64,000 bases of DNA, from assembly GCF_005938215.1 (NCBI RefSeq), contig NZ_VCPD01000009.1:1-64000 (forward strand). The letters are read 5' to 3'. The notes under the pieces were generated by a model. That model ran no database searches. It had not been told where the DNA came from and was given only the letters and a program-made list of their open reading frames with translations. The translations under genes and the position numbers were made by a program. Shown piece after piece: positions 47,281-56,354 of this stretch (the stretch's first letter is position 1; each line of letters begins with the position of its first letter). Source of the DNA: Ruegeria sediminis (lineage in GTDB: Bacteria; Pseudomonadota; Alphaproteobacteria; Rhodobacterales; Rhodobacteraceae).

Positions 47281-47505
47281 TCAGACGGCGAACATCAGCA
47301 GCAGCGACACGAGGAATGCGAAGATCCCCAGGGCTTCTGCGAATGCGATACCGATGAACAGGGTTGCGGTCTGGGAAGCGGCGGCCGAAGGGTTGCGCAG
47401 GGCGCCGGCCAGGAAGTTGCCGGCCACGTTGCCCACCCCGATTGCGGCTGCGCCGGAACCGATTGCTGCCAGGCCTGCGCCGATGTGTGCGAGATCGCCT
47501 TCCAT
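47281..47505 (-). CDS. atpE: ATP synthase F0 subunit c
   Basis: 74 residues, two membrane helices joined by a polar loop ([11 protein letters not shown]). The proton-binding acid is Glu in [20 protein letters not shown] (helix 2). The glycine-rich helix 1 ([24 protein letters not shown]) packs the ring. TAAGGAGACATC precedes the ATG. Glu with no Q/T sodium ligands suggests a proton-driven ring. Confidence 0.96.
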   Translation of the reverse strand: MEGDLAHIGAGLAAIGSGAAAIGVGNVAGNFLAGALRNPSAAASQTATLFIGIAFAEALGIFAFLVSLLLMFAV

Positions 47506-47581
47506 GATGATGTCTCCTTACGATTTGGAAGTTTCGATGTTTGGATGATGCGGTAGGGCGGAGGTCGCTCCGCCGCCGACC

Positions 47582-48340
47582 TTAGTGATGCGGATGCAAT
47601 GCGTCCTTCAGGTACACGCAGGTCAGAATGGTAAAGACGTAGGCCTGGATGAAGGCCACCAGGACCTCGAGGCCGTACATGGCAGTGATCGCCAGAACCG
47701 AAACCGGCGAGATCACGGCGACGGCGGCGAAGCCGGCGAACACCTTGATCACGGCGTGGCCCGCCATCACGTTGCCTGCAAGACGAATGGAGTGGCTGAC
47801 CGGGCGCACGAAATACGAGATCAGTTCGATGATCGCCAGGATCGGACGCAGTGCCAGCGGCGCGCTCGACACCCAGAACAGGCTCAGGAAACCGGCACCG
47901 TTCTTGACGAAGCCGAGGACGGTCACCGTCAGGAACACGGCCAGCGCCAGCACCACGGTCACGGCGAAATGCGAGGTCGTCGTGAAGGACATGGGCAGCA
48001 GGCCCAGGAAGTTCGCGGTGACGATAAACATGAACAGCGTCATGACATAGGGGAAGTACTTGACGCCTTCCTTACCGCAGATGTCCTCGAGCATCTTGTA
48101 GATGAAGCCGTAGGCCAGTTCCGCGATGGACTGCATGCGGGTCGGGACGATGGCGCGCTTCGACGTGCTCAGCACCAGCAGACCAATGATCGCGAGGATA
48201 CCCAGCGCCATCCAGAGGGTCACGTTGGTGGGCGTGTACCAGGCGATCGTGTCGCCGCCGAACAGCGGTTTGACGATGAACTGGTCCATCGGGTGGAATA
48301 CCAGGCTGCTGCCCTCTGCTGCGGTGGTCTCGGTCGCCAC
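47582..48340 (-). CDS. atpB: ATP synthase F0 subunit a
   Basis: 252 residues with five to six membrane helices. The essential arginine lies in the helix [43 protein letters not shown] is the last helix, matching the family. It forms the proton half-channels with ring c. It follows atpI by two bases and precedes atpE by 76 bases. Confidence 0.96.
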   Translation of the reverse strand: MATETTAAEGSSLVFHPMDQFIVKPLFGGDTIAWYTPTNVTLWMALGILAIIGLLVLSTSKRAIVPTRMQSIAELAYGFIYKMLEDICGKEGVKYFPYVMTLFMFIVTANFLGLLPMSFTTTSHFAVTVVLALAVFLTVTVLGFVKNGAGFLSLFWVSSAPLALRPILAIIELISYFVRPVSHSIRLAGNVMAGHAVIKVFAGFAAVAVISPVSVLAITAMYGLEVLVAFIQAYVFTILTCVYLKDALHPHH

Positions 48341-48342
48341 GT

Positions 48343-48699
48343 CTAGTCCCTCTCGTCCTTCTCGGCCCCGTTTTCAGCGTCGGCGGCCAATTTCTTCGTC
48401 TGGATCTCTTGCGCGCTGCGGAGCATGACCTTCACCCCGGCGGCAAAACCCAGCAATGTGAACAGCACCAGAAAGATCGGGATCGTCCCGAACAGGCTGT
48501 CCAGCCCGTATCCGATGCCAAACCCGATCCCCAGACCGGATACCATTTCGATCACCATCCGCCAGGCCAGCTCGCCCTGGGAATAGTTCGCGTCGGCGCG
48601 GGCTTCGGGCTTTTTCGCCTTCTTCACCGCCGCGATCCGCTCCTCAAGCTGCGACAGGCGCTGCTTTTGGTCGTCATCCGTCAACGGCGTAACCCTCAC
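48343..48699 (-). CDS. atpI: AtpI (AtpZ/AtpI family) protein
   Basis: 118 residues with two membrane helices ([39 protein letters not shown]) and charged ends. The G-x-G-x-G-x-G-Y-GLD helix is the AtpI pattern; it is thought to help assemble the c ring or carry Mg2+/Ca2+. The start is a GTG; a TTG a few codons in is an alternative. It is the first gene of the F0 operon; F1 genes are not in the window, as in other alphaproteobacteria. Confidence 0.92.
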   Translation of the reverse strand: MRVTPLTDDDQKQRLSQLEERIAAVKKAKKPEARADANYSQGELAWRMVIEMVSGLGIGFGIGYGLDSLFGTIPIFLVLFTLLGFAAGVKVMLRSAQEIQTKKLAADAENGAEKDERD

Positions 48700-48876
48700 G
48701 CTTTCTTGCGCATGGTGCTAAGGGGGAGCGAGCCCGGAGTCAACGGCGCAAATGGCGCACCCGCACTGGCTATAACTTACTGTAAACAATAGATTTTCTA
48801 AAAGCTGTCTGCGATTCCGGCGCGGCGCCGAAAACGCTGTTAGCGCGAAAGCGGCGGATTCCGCATATTCAACCAA

Positions 48877-49251
48877 ATGGTTGACGATACCCGCGCCTTG
48901 TGGTTCTGCCGAAGGATGTCCGACGATCTCGACATCATCTTCGCCGCCCTGGCAGATCCCACCCGGCGCGCCATTCTGGCGATGCTGCTTGAGGACGACA
49001 TGGCGGTGACGGACGTGGCCGACCCGTTCGAGATGTCGCTGGCGGCGATTTCGAAACACCTGACCATCCTGACCCGGGCCGGGTTGATCTCGCAGGAAAA
49101 GCGCGGACGGGTCAAATGGTGCAAGCTCGAGCCGGACGCGATGCGGGCCGCGTCGGTCTGGATGCAGGGGTTCGGTCAGTTCGACCCGGTGAACCTGGAC
49201 GCGTTCGAACGGTTTCTGGAAGCGGAACTGCCGAAGGGCGATGGGGCCTGA
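48877..49251 (+). CDS. ArsR-family winged-helix regulator
   Basis: 124 residues from the first ATG; a second ATG at 48916 would give 111 residues and the more usual start MSDDLDIIFAALADPTRR. The DNA-binding core reads FAALADPTRRAILAMLLEDDMAVTDVADPFEMSLAAISKHLTILTRAGLI, the SmtB/ArsR type often found next to SRPBCC (AHSA1) genes. The metal-binding CxC motif is absent, so it is probably not a metal sensor. Neither start has a good ribosome site. It is divergent from the atp operon and convergent with EamA. Confidence 0.85.
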   Translation: MVDDTRALWFCRRMSDDLDIIFAALADPTRRAILAMLLEDDMAVTDVADPFEMSLAAISKHLTILTRAGLISQEKRGRVKWCKLEPDAMRAASVWMQGFGQFDPVNLDAFERFLEAELPKGDGA

Positions 49252-49278
49252 GAGCCTGCCTGACATTCCACCTCGGCC

Positions 49279-50187
49279 CTATCTGGTCTGACGCAGCGCC
49301 GCCGGGCGGTCTTCGCGCTTGAGCAGCATCGCCAAGGCCAGACAGGTCAGCGTCACCCCGACCAGGACAAGGCCGGTCGGCGCGCCGTTGCCCAGCGCGA
49401 TTTCCCACAGGATCACCCAACTTGGCGTGAGATAGGTATAGGCCATGACCTTTGCCGAGGGCAGGCGAAGCGTCGCGTATTGCAGTAGAACGAAGGTCGC
49501 CGCGCTGGCGAAGATCGCCACATAGACCAGCCCGATCCAGACGATCGAAGACAGGTTCGCCCAATCGGTCGCACGGATGTCCGACCAGCCGTAGACCGTC
49601 AGGATCAGGCATCCGGCAACCAGCATCCCGAAGGTGAACACCACCGCCGGTTCGCCCCGGTTCAGCTTGCGCACCATCGGGGTGTAGATGGCGTGCGCGG
49701 CGCAGCCCCAGAAATAGATGATCTCGCCTTCCCCGATCTCGAAGGCGCGAAAGGCCTGCCAGTCGGCGCGGAAGATGACCCAAAGCGCGCCGACGGCCCC
49801 GACGACAAGCGCGACGGCCATGTACGGCGTCGTGATCTGCCTCAGCAGAACCCACCCGGCAAAGGCCGACATGACCGGGGTCAGCGTGAACACCGCCGCG
49901 GCGCTGACCGGCGGCGCGGTCTTGAGCCCTTCGAACATCAGGACGAAATAGGTGGCGAACAACCCGCCCAGAACGAAGTACCGCCAGGGCGCGCGGGCGG
50001 CGCTGCGCGGCAGGCCGGTCGTGGCGGCAGCGACTGCCCCGATCACCGCGGCGGCGATCGCGAACCGCGCGGCGTTCAGCGCCGCCGGCGCAATCTCGTT
50101 GGCGACAAGCGAGCCCAGCGAAAAGCTGCCCGCCACCAGCGCGGAAAACGTCAGCATGGCCAGATGGCCGCGGGCTTCGGGGGTCAA
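49279..50187 (-). CDS. EamA-family (DMT) transporter
   Basis: About 302 residues with ten hydrophobic helices in two EamA halves (SALVAGSFSLGSLVANEIAPAALNAARF; then VYVAIFASAATFVLLQYATLRLPSAKVMAY). Exports amino acids, bases or other small molecules; the substrate is not known. It overlaps the LysR stop with a TTG start (TTGA); the next ATG (50157) is an alternative. It lies directly downstream of the LysR gene, so both are probably one transcript. Confidence 0.82.
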   Translation of the reverse strand: MTPEARGHLAMLTFSALVAGSFSLGSLVANEIAPAALNAARFAIAAAVIGAVAAATTGLPRSAARAPWRYFVLGGLFATYFVLMFEGLKTAPPVSAAAVFTLTPVMSAFAGWVLLRQITTPYMAVALVVGAVGALWVIFRADWQAFRAFEIGEGEIIYFWGCAAHAIYTPMVRKLNRGEPAVVFTFGMLVAGCLILTVYGWSDIRATDWANLSSIVWIGLVYVAIFASAATFVLLQYATLRLPSAKVMAYTYLTPSWVILWEIALGNGAPTGLVLVGVTLTCLALAMLLKREDRPAALRQTR

Positions 50188-51062
50188 GGCAGCCAAGTCT
50201 TCGACTGCTCCTTGAGAAAGGTCAGAAAGGTCTGAACCTTGGTGGTGCGATGCAGGTCGACATGCGTCACCAGCCAGAGGTTGCCGGACCATTCCGGCAG
50301 TTGGTCCATCACTTCCTCAAGTTCGGGGTGCCGCGCCGCGTCCCACCGGGTCATGAAACCGATGCCGGCGCCGGACAGAACCGCCTCGCGCATGGCGACG
50401 CTTTCGGTGCAGCGAAAGGTGATCGCCTCGGCAGGCGCGTTGGCGCGCAGCCAGCGCGAGAAAGGCGCGCGGCTGTTTTCGTCGTCGTTGCCCACGAAGG
50501 TATGGTTGGCGAAATCGCCGACATCCTTCGGCCGGTCGTTGCGCGACAGGTAGGACTTGCTGGCGAACAATCCGACCTCCTGCAGCACGAAGGGCTGCAC
50601 CACGTTGTCGGGTTGATCCGGAGCGGCGCCGGCGCGGATCGCCACATGCGCTTCGCCATATTCCAGGCGGAACAGGCGTTCGCCGGTCAGATAGCGCACG
50701 ATCAGCCCCGGATGCATCCGCTGAAACTCGCTCAGCGCCGGAACGACGAGCGGCGCCAGCGAGGCCAGCGAGGTCACGACCAGTTCCCCGGAGACGTCAT
50801 CGCCGCGTCCCTTCATACGCCCGACAAGCTGGTTGAACTGGTCCTCGGTCGCCTGCCCCACGCGCAGCAGATCCTGCCCGGCCTCGGTCGGCGTGTAGCC
50901 GCGCGCGTGGCGCTGGAACAGCTTTACCCCCAGCCGAGCCTCGATGGCGTCAATGTGGCGGATGACCGTGGCGTGATGTACGCCCAGCACCTCGGCGGCT
51001 CCGCTGACCGTACCCATCCGGGCGACCTGATAGGCGGTGCGCACCTCATCCCAATTGTCCAT
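50184..51062 (-). CDS. LysR-family transcriptional regulator
   Basis: 292 residues. Winged helix at residues 4-62 (VRTAYQVARMGTVSGAAEVLGVHHATVIRHIDAIEARLGVKLF) followed by the substrate-binding domain, with GELVVTSLASLAPLVVPAL at its start. The open frame extends far upstream but the ATG at 51062 is the family start. It diverges from an azoreductase gene with 123 bases between the starts, the classic LysR layout, and precedes an EamA transporter. Confidence 0.92.
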   Translation of the reverse strand: MDNWDEVRTAYQVARMGTVSGAAEVLGVHHATVIRHIDAIEARLGVKLFQRHARGYTPTEAGQDLLRVGQATEDQFNQLVGRMKGRGDDVSGELVVTSLASLAPLVVPALSEFQRMHPGLIVRYLTGERLFRLEYGEAHVAIRAGAAPDQPDNVVQPFVLQEVGLFASKSYLSRNDRPKDVGDFANHTFVGNDDENSRAPFSRWLRANAPAEAITFRCTESVAMREAVLSGAGIGFMTRWDAARHPELEEVMDQLPEWSGNLWLVTHVDLHRTTKVQTFLTFLKEQSKTWLP

Positions 51063-51130
51063 TGCGCTTGAAACCCTGTGTGCAAATTCCAACAGTCGTT
51101 GTTGATTTTTCCATGTTTTGTTCGCGAGTG

Positions 51131-51144
51131 CAATAATCATATTG
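51131..51144. promoter_or_regulatory. CAAT-N6-ATTG palindrome between lysR and azoR
   Basis: A short inverted repeat in the 123-base divergent region, 42 bases before the azoR ATG. Size and location suit a LysR binding site (T-N11-A type), but a 4-bp arm pair is weak evidence. Confidence 0.35.
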
Positions 51145-51185
51145 GCGGCATCGAATGACTCTCCCGTATGGAAAGGACCCCCGAA

Positions 51186-51767
51186 ATGCCCCGCACCATC
51201 CTGCATATCGATGCTTCGGCCCGCCGCACCGCTTCGACTACCCGCGAACTGTCCGGGCAGATCGTCCGGCACCTTGGCGCCGACCGCGTCATCCGCCGCG
51301 ATCTGGCGTCGCCGCTGCCGCTGCTGACCGAAGACTGGATCAACGCGAACTTCACCCCCGCCGACCAGCGCGACGCAGTGCAGCGCGACCTGCTGGCCCT
51401 GTCGGACAAGTTGGTCGACGAATTGCGCGACGCCGACACCATCGTGATCGGCCTGCCCATCTACAACTTCTCGGTCCCCGCGGCCTTCAAGGCATGGATC
51501 GACCTCGTCGCCCGCGCCGGCGTCACCTTCGCCTATTCCGAGAACGGCCCCAAGGGCCTGCTGGAAGGCAAGCGCGCCATCCTCGCCATCGCTTCGGGCG
51601 GCACGGCGGTCGACTCGGAAATCGACTTCGCAACCGGTTATGCCCGCCACGTTCTGGGCTTCATCGGCATTCACGATGTCGAAGTCATCGCGGCGGACCG
51701 CATGGCGCTGGACCCCGAGGCCGCGCTGAAGAACGCACGGGACGCCGTTACCCAACTGGCGGCCTGA
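51186..51767 (+). CDS. azoR: FMN-dependent NADH-azoreductase
   Basis: 193 residues. Flavodoxin-like fold: ILHIDASARRTASTTREL binds the FMN phosphate, LPIYNFSVPAAFKAWIDLVARAGVTF is the flavin/dimer loop of AzoR, and IASGGTAV the third loop. It reduces quinones and azo compounds with NADH. AAAGGA before the ATG at 51186 fixes the start six codons inside the open frame. It is divergent from the LysR gene. Confidence 0.9.
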   Translation: MPRTILHIDASARRTASTTRELSGQIVRHLGADRVIRRDLASPLPLLTEDWINANFTPADQRDAVQRDLLALSDKLVDELRDADTIVIGLPIYNFSVPAAFKAWIDLVARAGVTFAYSENGPKGLLEGKRAILAIASGGTAVDSEIDFATGYARHVLGFIGIHDVEVIAADRMALDPEAALKNARDAVTQLAA

Positions 51768-51781
51768 GCCACAGAGAACAA

Positions 51782-51808
51782 GCCGGGCGCCTTCCCGATG
51801 CGCCCGGC
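51782..51808. terminator. Hairpin between azoR and the convergent editing-protein gene
   Basis: A perfect 9-bp stem GCCGGGCGC / GCGCCCGGC with a 9-base loop, 15 bases after the azoR stop. T-rich flanks are weak on both sides (TTGTTCTCT on the minus strand). Confidence 0.6.
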
Positions 51809-51862
51809 ACGCACTTTCTCGGAGGCCCCCCGCCGCAGAGGTGCATTACAAGGCGTCTTTGC

Positions 51863-52393
51863 TTACGGCAGCCAGGTGACCTCGCAGCCGATCCGGTCGA
51901 GAAATGCCATAACGTCGGTCCGGGACATGGCCACGGTCCGGTCGTTGACCAGCGGGTGCATGTAGATGACGTCCGCCTGTTGCGCGGCAGCGTCCATGAA
52001 GAACCGGACGCCATTCTCGACCCCGTTGATCATCGCCAGCGGGCTGACCGCTCCGGGCCGGATGCCCAGGTTCTCCATCAACCGGTCGGCGGATCCGAAG
52101 GACAGGTTTCCTACACCCAACTCGGCGCCCAGCGCCTTGAGGTCGATCTCGCGGCTCTGCTCGAGCGTCACCAGGTAGTTCCGTTTCTTCTTGTCGCGCA
52201 GATAGAGGTTCTTGATCCGCAGCGCGTTCTCGCCGGGCACCATGAACTGGCCCTCGGCAGCCTTCGAATCTTCCACGGTCCGCAGGGGCACGTGTTCGTG
52301 CAACCGATACTCGAGCCCCCATTCGGCAAGCCGCGCCAGCAGGGCATCGGAACTGAGCGGCAGACTGTCCTGATAGACCGAAGACGCGTCCAT
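51863..52393 (-). CDS. Prolyl-tRNA editing protein (ProX/YbaK-like deacylase)
   Basis: 176 residues of the YbaK/aminoacyl-tRNA deacylase fold: EYRLHEHVPLRTVEDSK, ALRIKNLYLRDKKKRNYLVTLEQSREIDLKALG, SFGSADRLMENLGIRPGAVSPLAMIN, the pattern of the PrdX/ProXp-ala group that clears Ala-tRNA(Pro). It works free-standing in the cytoplasm. The ATG at 52393 is chosen because AAGGAG lies nine bases upstream. It is convergent with azoR and divergent from the radical SAM gene. Confidence 0.85.
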   Translation of the reverse strand: MDASSVYQDSLPLSSDALLARLAEWGLEYRLHEHVPLRTVEDSKAAEGQFMVPGENALRIKNLYLRDKKKRNYLVTLEQSREIDLKALGAELGVGNLSFGSADRLMENLGIRPGAVSPLAMINGVENGVRFFMDAAAQQADVIYMHPLVNDRTVAMSRTDVMAFLDRIGCEVTWLP

Positions 52394-52897
52394 GAGATCC
52401 TTCTCCTTGGTTGTTCGGGGCTCATGGACCAATCGCCGCCGTGTTTCAAGCGCCCATGGGTTTCAAGCGCCCATGGCAGGTTGACTCGGGCGGGTAATCC
52501 TCATGGGCACACGCCGCCGCGACCCGCGTGGGGGCATCTTCACGCAAGCGAAACGCGAAATCAGCAAGCGGTACCGGAAGGACACGAATGCTCGGACTCA
52601 AGTGGCCCGTGCATTTTCAATGAAAATTTGCGTTATTGCGGAACTTAATATATATTCACATTTGTTTATATTTTGGAGTGCGTTTTCCCCTAATGACTCG
52701 GCCAGGGATCGCGAAGATGTGTTCATTCCCGGCCGCTATTTGTGCGATAAACTACCACCGGGTGAGGGCACTCGGAAACGTTCCGGACAAGGATTGCTTG
52801 ACCACTGGGCACAAGACCGACACGTGCTTTCAGGTTCTTGCAAACTCTGTCCCGCCCTCAGCCTGAACGCACCCCGCTTCGCAGGAGGTGGCGGATC
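52394..52897. promoter_or_regulatory. AT-rich 0.5-kb gap before the radical SAM gene
   Basis: 504 bases with no gene I can support. It contains a perfect 17-bp tandem duplication (52443-52476), a marked drop in G+C around 52605-52700 with a 15-bp inverted repeat ATTTTCA-A-TGAAAAT (52613-52627), and then returns to normal composition. Two open frames (52503-52901 and 52636-52866, plus strand) overlap here but do not look coding. It should carry the promoter of the radical SAM gene, whose AGGAGG site lies at 52882-52887. Confidence 0.5.
52443..52476. repeat. Perfect tandem duplication of a 17-bp unit
   Basis: GTTTCAAGCGCCCATGG occurs twice head to tail at 52443-52459 and 52460-52476, with no mismatch. 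It lies 50 bases upstream of the editing-protein start. A perfect duplication suggests a recent event. Confidence 0.85.
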
Positions 52898-54079
52898 ATG
52901 ACGAGTATTGCGACCAGAATTGCCAAACACGCGAGATTGAACTGGAAAGCGCTGGGGTTGACCGCGACCGATAGCCCTCCGTTTCTCATCTTCTTCATCA
53001 ATTCGCGCTGCAACATGAAGTGCGATCATTGTTTTTACTGGCGAGAACTGAACGGCCGCGACGATCTGAGCTTTGAAGAGATCGTTGCCCTGTCCGAGGA
53101 CATCGGGCCGGTGGAAATCCTCAATCTCTCTGGCGGCGAACCATTTCTGCGCCGCGAGTTCGCGGAGATCTGCCTGCAATTCGTGCGCCGGAACGGGGTC
53201 AGGGAAATCTACGTTCCCTCGAACGGCTACTATACGGCCAAGACAGTTTCGGCTGTCCGGGACATCCTCGAGAACACGAGTGACTTGCGGACCTTCTGTG
53301 TCGAGTTGTCGCTCGACGGTATGCCAGAGTTTCACGACGCCTTCCGCTATGCGCCGAACTCGTTCCGCAAGGCGATGGAAACCTACGATGCATTGGCGGA
53401 AATTCAGGCAGAGGACGACCGCCTGCAAATCCACGCCATTTCGACGGCTACCGATATCAACATGGACGAGATCAGAATGCTGACGACGTTCCTGTATGAC
53501 CGGTGCCCTAAGATGACGCATCACAACCTGGCAATACTTCGCGGCGACCGGAAGGACCCCACTCTGCAAGGACCGGCACTGCTGCAATACCGCGCGCTTT
53601 ATGATTACATCCGCCGCCTTTGGGCAGACCGAGAACAAAGCCGGGTCGGCGCGATCGTGGAGCCGCTCTTGCAGAGTGTGAAACTGCGCGCCATCGAAAC
53701 CGAACAGCAGGTCGCCCCGTGCCGGGCCGGTATTCTGACGGGCGTGGTCTATGCCAACGGCGACGTTGGCATCTGCGAGCAGCGCGATCCCATCGGCAAC
53801 ATCCGCGAGCGTCCTTTCACCGAGATCTGGCGATCGCATCATGCCGACACAGTGCGACGGTCGATCGCCTGCAAGGAATGCTTCTGTACGAATGAGGTAT
53901 TCATGTGGCCCAGCATCGTTTTCCAGCCCTTCTCGCTGGTCAGCTCCGTTCTGAGATCACATGTCTGGGAAAACGTCCCGCCTCTTGGGCCGGGTGAGAA
54001 GGCCGATTACACGGACGCCGCGCGTCCCCTTGCCAAACCGCCTGTGAACCCGGCCGCTGCGCTGCGCAAGGCGACCTGA
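52898..54079 (+). CDS. Radical SAM protein with SPASM-like C-terminus
   Basis: 393 residues. The [4Fe-4S] SAM motif is CNMKCDHC (Cys38, 42, 45), followed by [11 protein letters not shown] (near residue 76). Cysteines 275, 293, 325, 328 and 330 (PCRAG; GICEQ; CKECFC) in a C-terminal SPASM-like region bind one or two more clusters, typical of enzymes that modify peptides or sugars. After them, [19 protein letters not shown] is a hydrophobic amphipathic stretch. No substrate gene is adjacent. CAGGAGG ahead of the ATG fixes the start. The upstream AT-rich gap hints at a transferred gene. Confidence 0.85.
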   Translation: MTSIATRIAKHARLNWKALGLTATDSPPFLIFFINSRCNMKCDHCFYWRELNGRDDLSFEEIVALSEDIGPVEILNLSGGEPFLRREFAEICLQFVRRNGVREIYVPSNGYYTAKTVSAVRDILENTSDLRTFCVELSLDGMPEFHDAFRYAPNSFRKAMETYDALAEIQAEDDRLQIHAISTATDINMDEIRMLTTFLYDRCPKMTHHNLAILRGDRKDPTLQGPALLQYRALYDYIRRLWADREQSRVGAIVEPLLQSVKLRAIETEQQVAPCRAGILTGVVYANGDVGICEQRDPIGNIRERPFTEIWRSHHADTVRRSIACKECFCTNEVFMWPSIVFQPFSLVSSVLRSHVWENVPPLGPGEKADYTDAARPLAKPPVNPAAALRKAT

Positions 54080-54101
54080 CCGTCGATCGGGCCGGCATAG
54101 C

Positions 54102-54130
54102 TTGACAGCGCAAGGCGCGGCGCGTAAATC
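54102..54130 (+). promoter_or_regulatory. Candidate promoter of ffh
   Basis: TTGACA at 54102-54107 followed after 17 bases by TAAATC at 54125-54130, in the 213-base gap between the radical SAM stop and the ffh ATG. It would start transcription about 160 bases ahead of ffh. Confidence 0.45.
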
Positions 54131-54292
54131 ACCCCGAAATCCGGGATGGCCAGTTGCCTTCCGGTCCCTTGAGTCGTTCAGGGATCGCCCTCCACCAGCG
54201 CGTTGCGCCCGTGGGGGCGATTGTGCATTGATCCATTCGTCCCCAACTTTCGGGGGCGGCAACGTGAAACCGGCAAAGGAGCCAGGAGAGCC

Positions 54293-55795
54293 ATGTTTGA
54301 AAATCTGTCCGAACGCCTCTCCGGCGTCTTCGACCGCCTGACCAAACAGGGCGCCCTGTCCGAAGAGGACGTCAAAACCGCGCTTCGGGAAGTGCGCGTC
54401 GCTCTGCTGGAAGCCGACGTGTCGCTGCCCGTTGCCCGCGACTTCGTCAAGAAGGTGCAAGAACAGGCCACCGGGCAGGCAGTGACCAAATCGATCACTC
54501 CGGGACAGCAGGTGGTGAAGATCGTGCATGACGCGCTGGTCGACGTGCTGCGCGGCGAGGACGACCCCGGCAAGCTGAAGATCGACAACCCGCCTGCGCC
54601 GATCCTGATGGTCGGCCTGCAGGGTTCGGGCAAGACGACCACGACAGGCAAGCTCGCCAAGCGGCTGAAAGAGAAAGAGGGCAAGAAGGTCCTGATGGCC
54701 TCGCTCGACGTCTACCGGCCGGCGGCGATGGATCAGCTGTCCGTGCTGGGTGCGCAGATCGGCGTCGATACCCTGCCGATCGTGCCGGGCCAGAAGCCCG
54801 TGGACATCGCCAAGCGCGCCAAGCAGCAGGCGACGCTGGGCGGCTATGACGTCTACATGCTGGATACCGCGGGCCGCCTGCACATCGACGAAGTGCTGAT
54901 GGACGAGGTCGAGCAGGTTCGTAACGTGGTGACCCCGCGCGAAACGCTGCTGGTGGTCGACGGGCTGACCGGCCAGGTCGCCGTCGAGGTGGCCGAAGAA
55001 TTCGACGCCAAGGTCGGCATCTCCGGCGTGGTCCTGACCCGGATGGACGGAGACGGGCGCGGCGGCGCGGCCCTGTCGATGCGCGCCGTGACCGGCAAGC
55101 CGATCCGCTTCGTGGGTCTGGGCGAGAAGATGGACGCGCTGGAGACCTTCGAGCCGGACCGGATCGCGGGCCGCATCCTCGGCATGGGCGACATCGTCGC
55201 GCTGGTGGAGAAGGCGCAGGAGACCATCGAGGCCGAGCAGGCCGAGCGCATGATGAAGCGCATGGTCAAGGGTCAGTTCAACATGAACGACCTGAGGATG
55301 CAGCTGGAGCAGATGCTGCAGATGGGCGGAATGCAGGGCATGATGGGCATGATGCCGGGCATGGGCAAGATGGCCAAGCAGATGGAAGACGCCGGTCTGG
55401 ATGACAAGATCCTGCGCCAGCAGATCGCCATGATCCAGTCGATGACCAAGAAAGAGCGCGCCAACCCGCAGATTCTTCAGGCCAGCCGCAAGAAGCGCGT
55501 CGCCGCGGGTTCGGGCATGGATGTCTCGGACCTCAACAAGCTGCTCAAGATGCACCGGCAGATGTCCGACATGATGAAGAAGATGGGCAAGATGGGCAAA
55601 GGCAAGATGCTGAAACAGGCCATGAAGGGCATGTTCGGCAAAGGCGGTCCCAGTCCCGAAGAGATGGCAGCCGGCATGGACCCCAAGGCGCTGGAACAGG
55701 CGGCCAAGGCAATGGGCGGCGGCAGGGGATTGCCCGGCATGGGCGGCGGCATGGGCCTGCCTGCGGGCCTGAGCGGGTTCGGAAAGAAGAAGTGA
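54293..55795 (+). CDS. ffh: Signal recognition particle protein Ffh (SRP54)
   Basis: 500 residues. NG domain with G1 GLQGSGKTTTTGKLA (near residue 107), DTAGRLHID and TRMDGD; then the methionine-rich M domain (residues about 300-460, MQGMMGMMPGMGKMAKQM and the helix with MKKMGKMGKGKML) that binds 4.5S RNA and signal sequences; a Gly/Met/Pro-rich tail ends the protein. AGGAGAG precedes the ATG at 54293. It leads the run of translation genes to rpmE. Confidence 0.97.
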   Translation: MFENLSERLSGVFDRLTKQGALSEEDVKTALREVRVALLEADVSLPVARDFVKKVQEQATGQAVTKSITPGQQVVKIVHDALVDVLRGEDDPGKLKIDNPPAPILMVGLQGSGKTTTTGKLAKRLKEKEGKKVLMASLDVYRPAAMDQLSVLGAQIGVDTLPIVPGQKPVDIAKRAKQQATLGGYDVYMLDTAGRLHIDEVLMDEVEQVRNVVTPRETLLVVDGLTGQVAVEVAEEFDAKVGISGVVLTRMDGDGRGGAALSMRAVTGKPIRFVGLGEKMDALETFEPDRIAGRILGMGDIVALVEKAQETIEAEQAERMMKRMVKGQFNMNDLRMQLEQMLQMGGMQGMMGMMPGMGKMAKQMEDAGLDDKILRQQIAMIQSMTKKERANPQILQASRKKRVAAGSGMDVSDLNKLLKMHRQMSDMMKKMGKMGKGKMLKQAMKGMFGKGGPSPEEMAAGMDPKALEQAAKAMGGGRGLPGMGGGMGLPAGLSGFGKKK

Positions 55796-55799
55796 TCTG

Positions 55800-56354
55800 A
55801 TGGTGGCTCTCGACCTCCATATCCCGCGGCTTGAAACCGAGCGCCTGGTCCTGCGCGCGCCATGCGAGGCCGATTTCCAGGCCGAAGCCGAATTCTTCGC
55901 CTCGGACGCGTCGCGCTATGTCGGCGGGCCCAAACGCCCGGACGAGACGTGGCGGATGCTGGCGCTTTTGCTGGGCCATTGGGCGATGCGCGGCTATGGC
56001 TTCTGGGGCGTCGAGGAAAAGGAAACCGGCGCCTATGTCGGGCATGTCGGCCTTTGGTTTCCCCACAGCTGGCCCGAGCCGGAAATCGGCTGGACCCTGA
56101 TGAACAACGCCACCGGCAAGGGGTATGCGACCGAAGCGGCGCTGGCCGCGCGGGCGCATGCCTATGACATCCTCGGCTGGGACACCGCCATTTCGCTGAT
56201 CGACCCGGCCAATACCGCCAGCCAGGCCGTGGCCCGGCGCCTGGGCGCCGCGTTCGATCACACTTATGAACACCCGGAATTCGGCACCATGCACATCTGG
56301 CGCCATCCTGGCCCGGAAGATCTGGTCAATGGCGGGATGGAGGCCTACGCATGA
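55800..56354 (+). CDS. GNAT N-acetyltransferase (first of two)
   Basis: 184 residues of RimJ/RimL-type GNAT. LETERLVLRAPCEADF is the start, GYGFWGVEEKETGAYVGHVGLWFP and IGWTLMNNATGKGYATEAALAARAHAYD (acetyl-CoA loop). It starts four bases after ffh ends and overlaps the second GNAT (ATGA). The substrate is not known; the conserved site between ffh and rpsP hints at ribosomal or tRNA-linked N-acetylation, but this is an inference. Confidence 0.85.
   Translation: MVALDLHIPRLETERLVLRAPCEADFQAEAEFFASDASRYVGGPKRPDETWRMLALLLGHWAMRGYGFWGVEEKETGAYVGHVGLWFPHSWPEPEIGWTLMNNATGKGYATEAALAARAHAYDILGWDTAISLIDPANTASQAVARRLGAAFDHTYEHPEFGTMHIWRHPGPEDLVNGGMEAYA

Noticed and set aside
52503..52901. Plus-strand frame of 132 codons, and a second of 76 codons (52636-52866), as possible precursor peptides for the radical SAM enzyme.
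   Set aside because: Neither has a leader-core pattern or repeated motif, and both cross the AT-rich non-coding dip. They remain worth a check but are not called.
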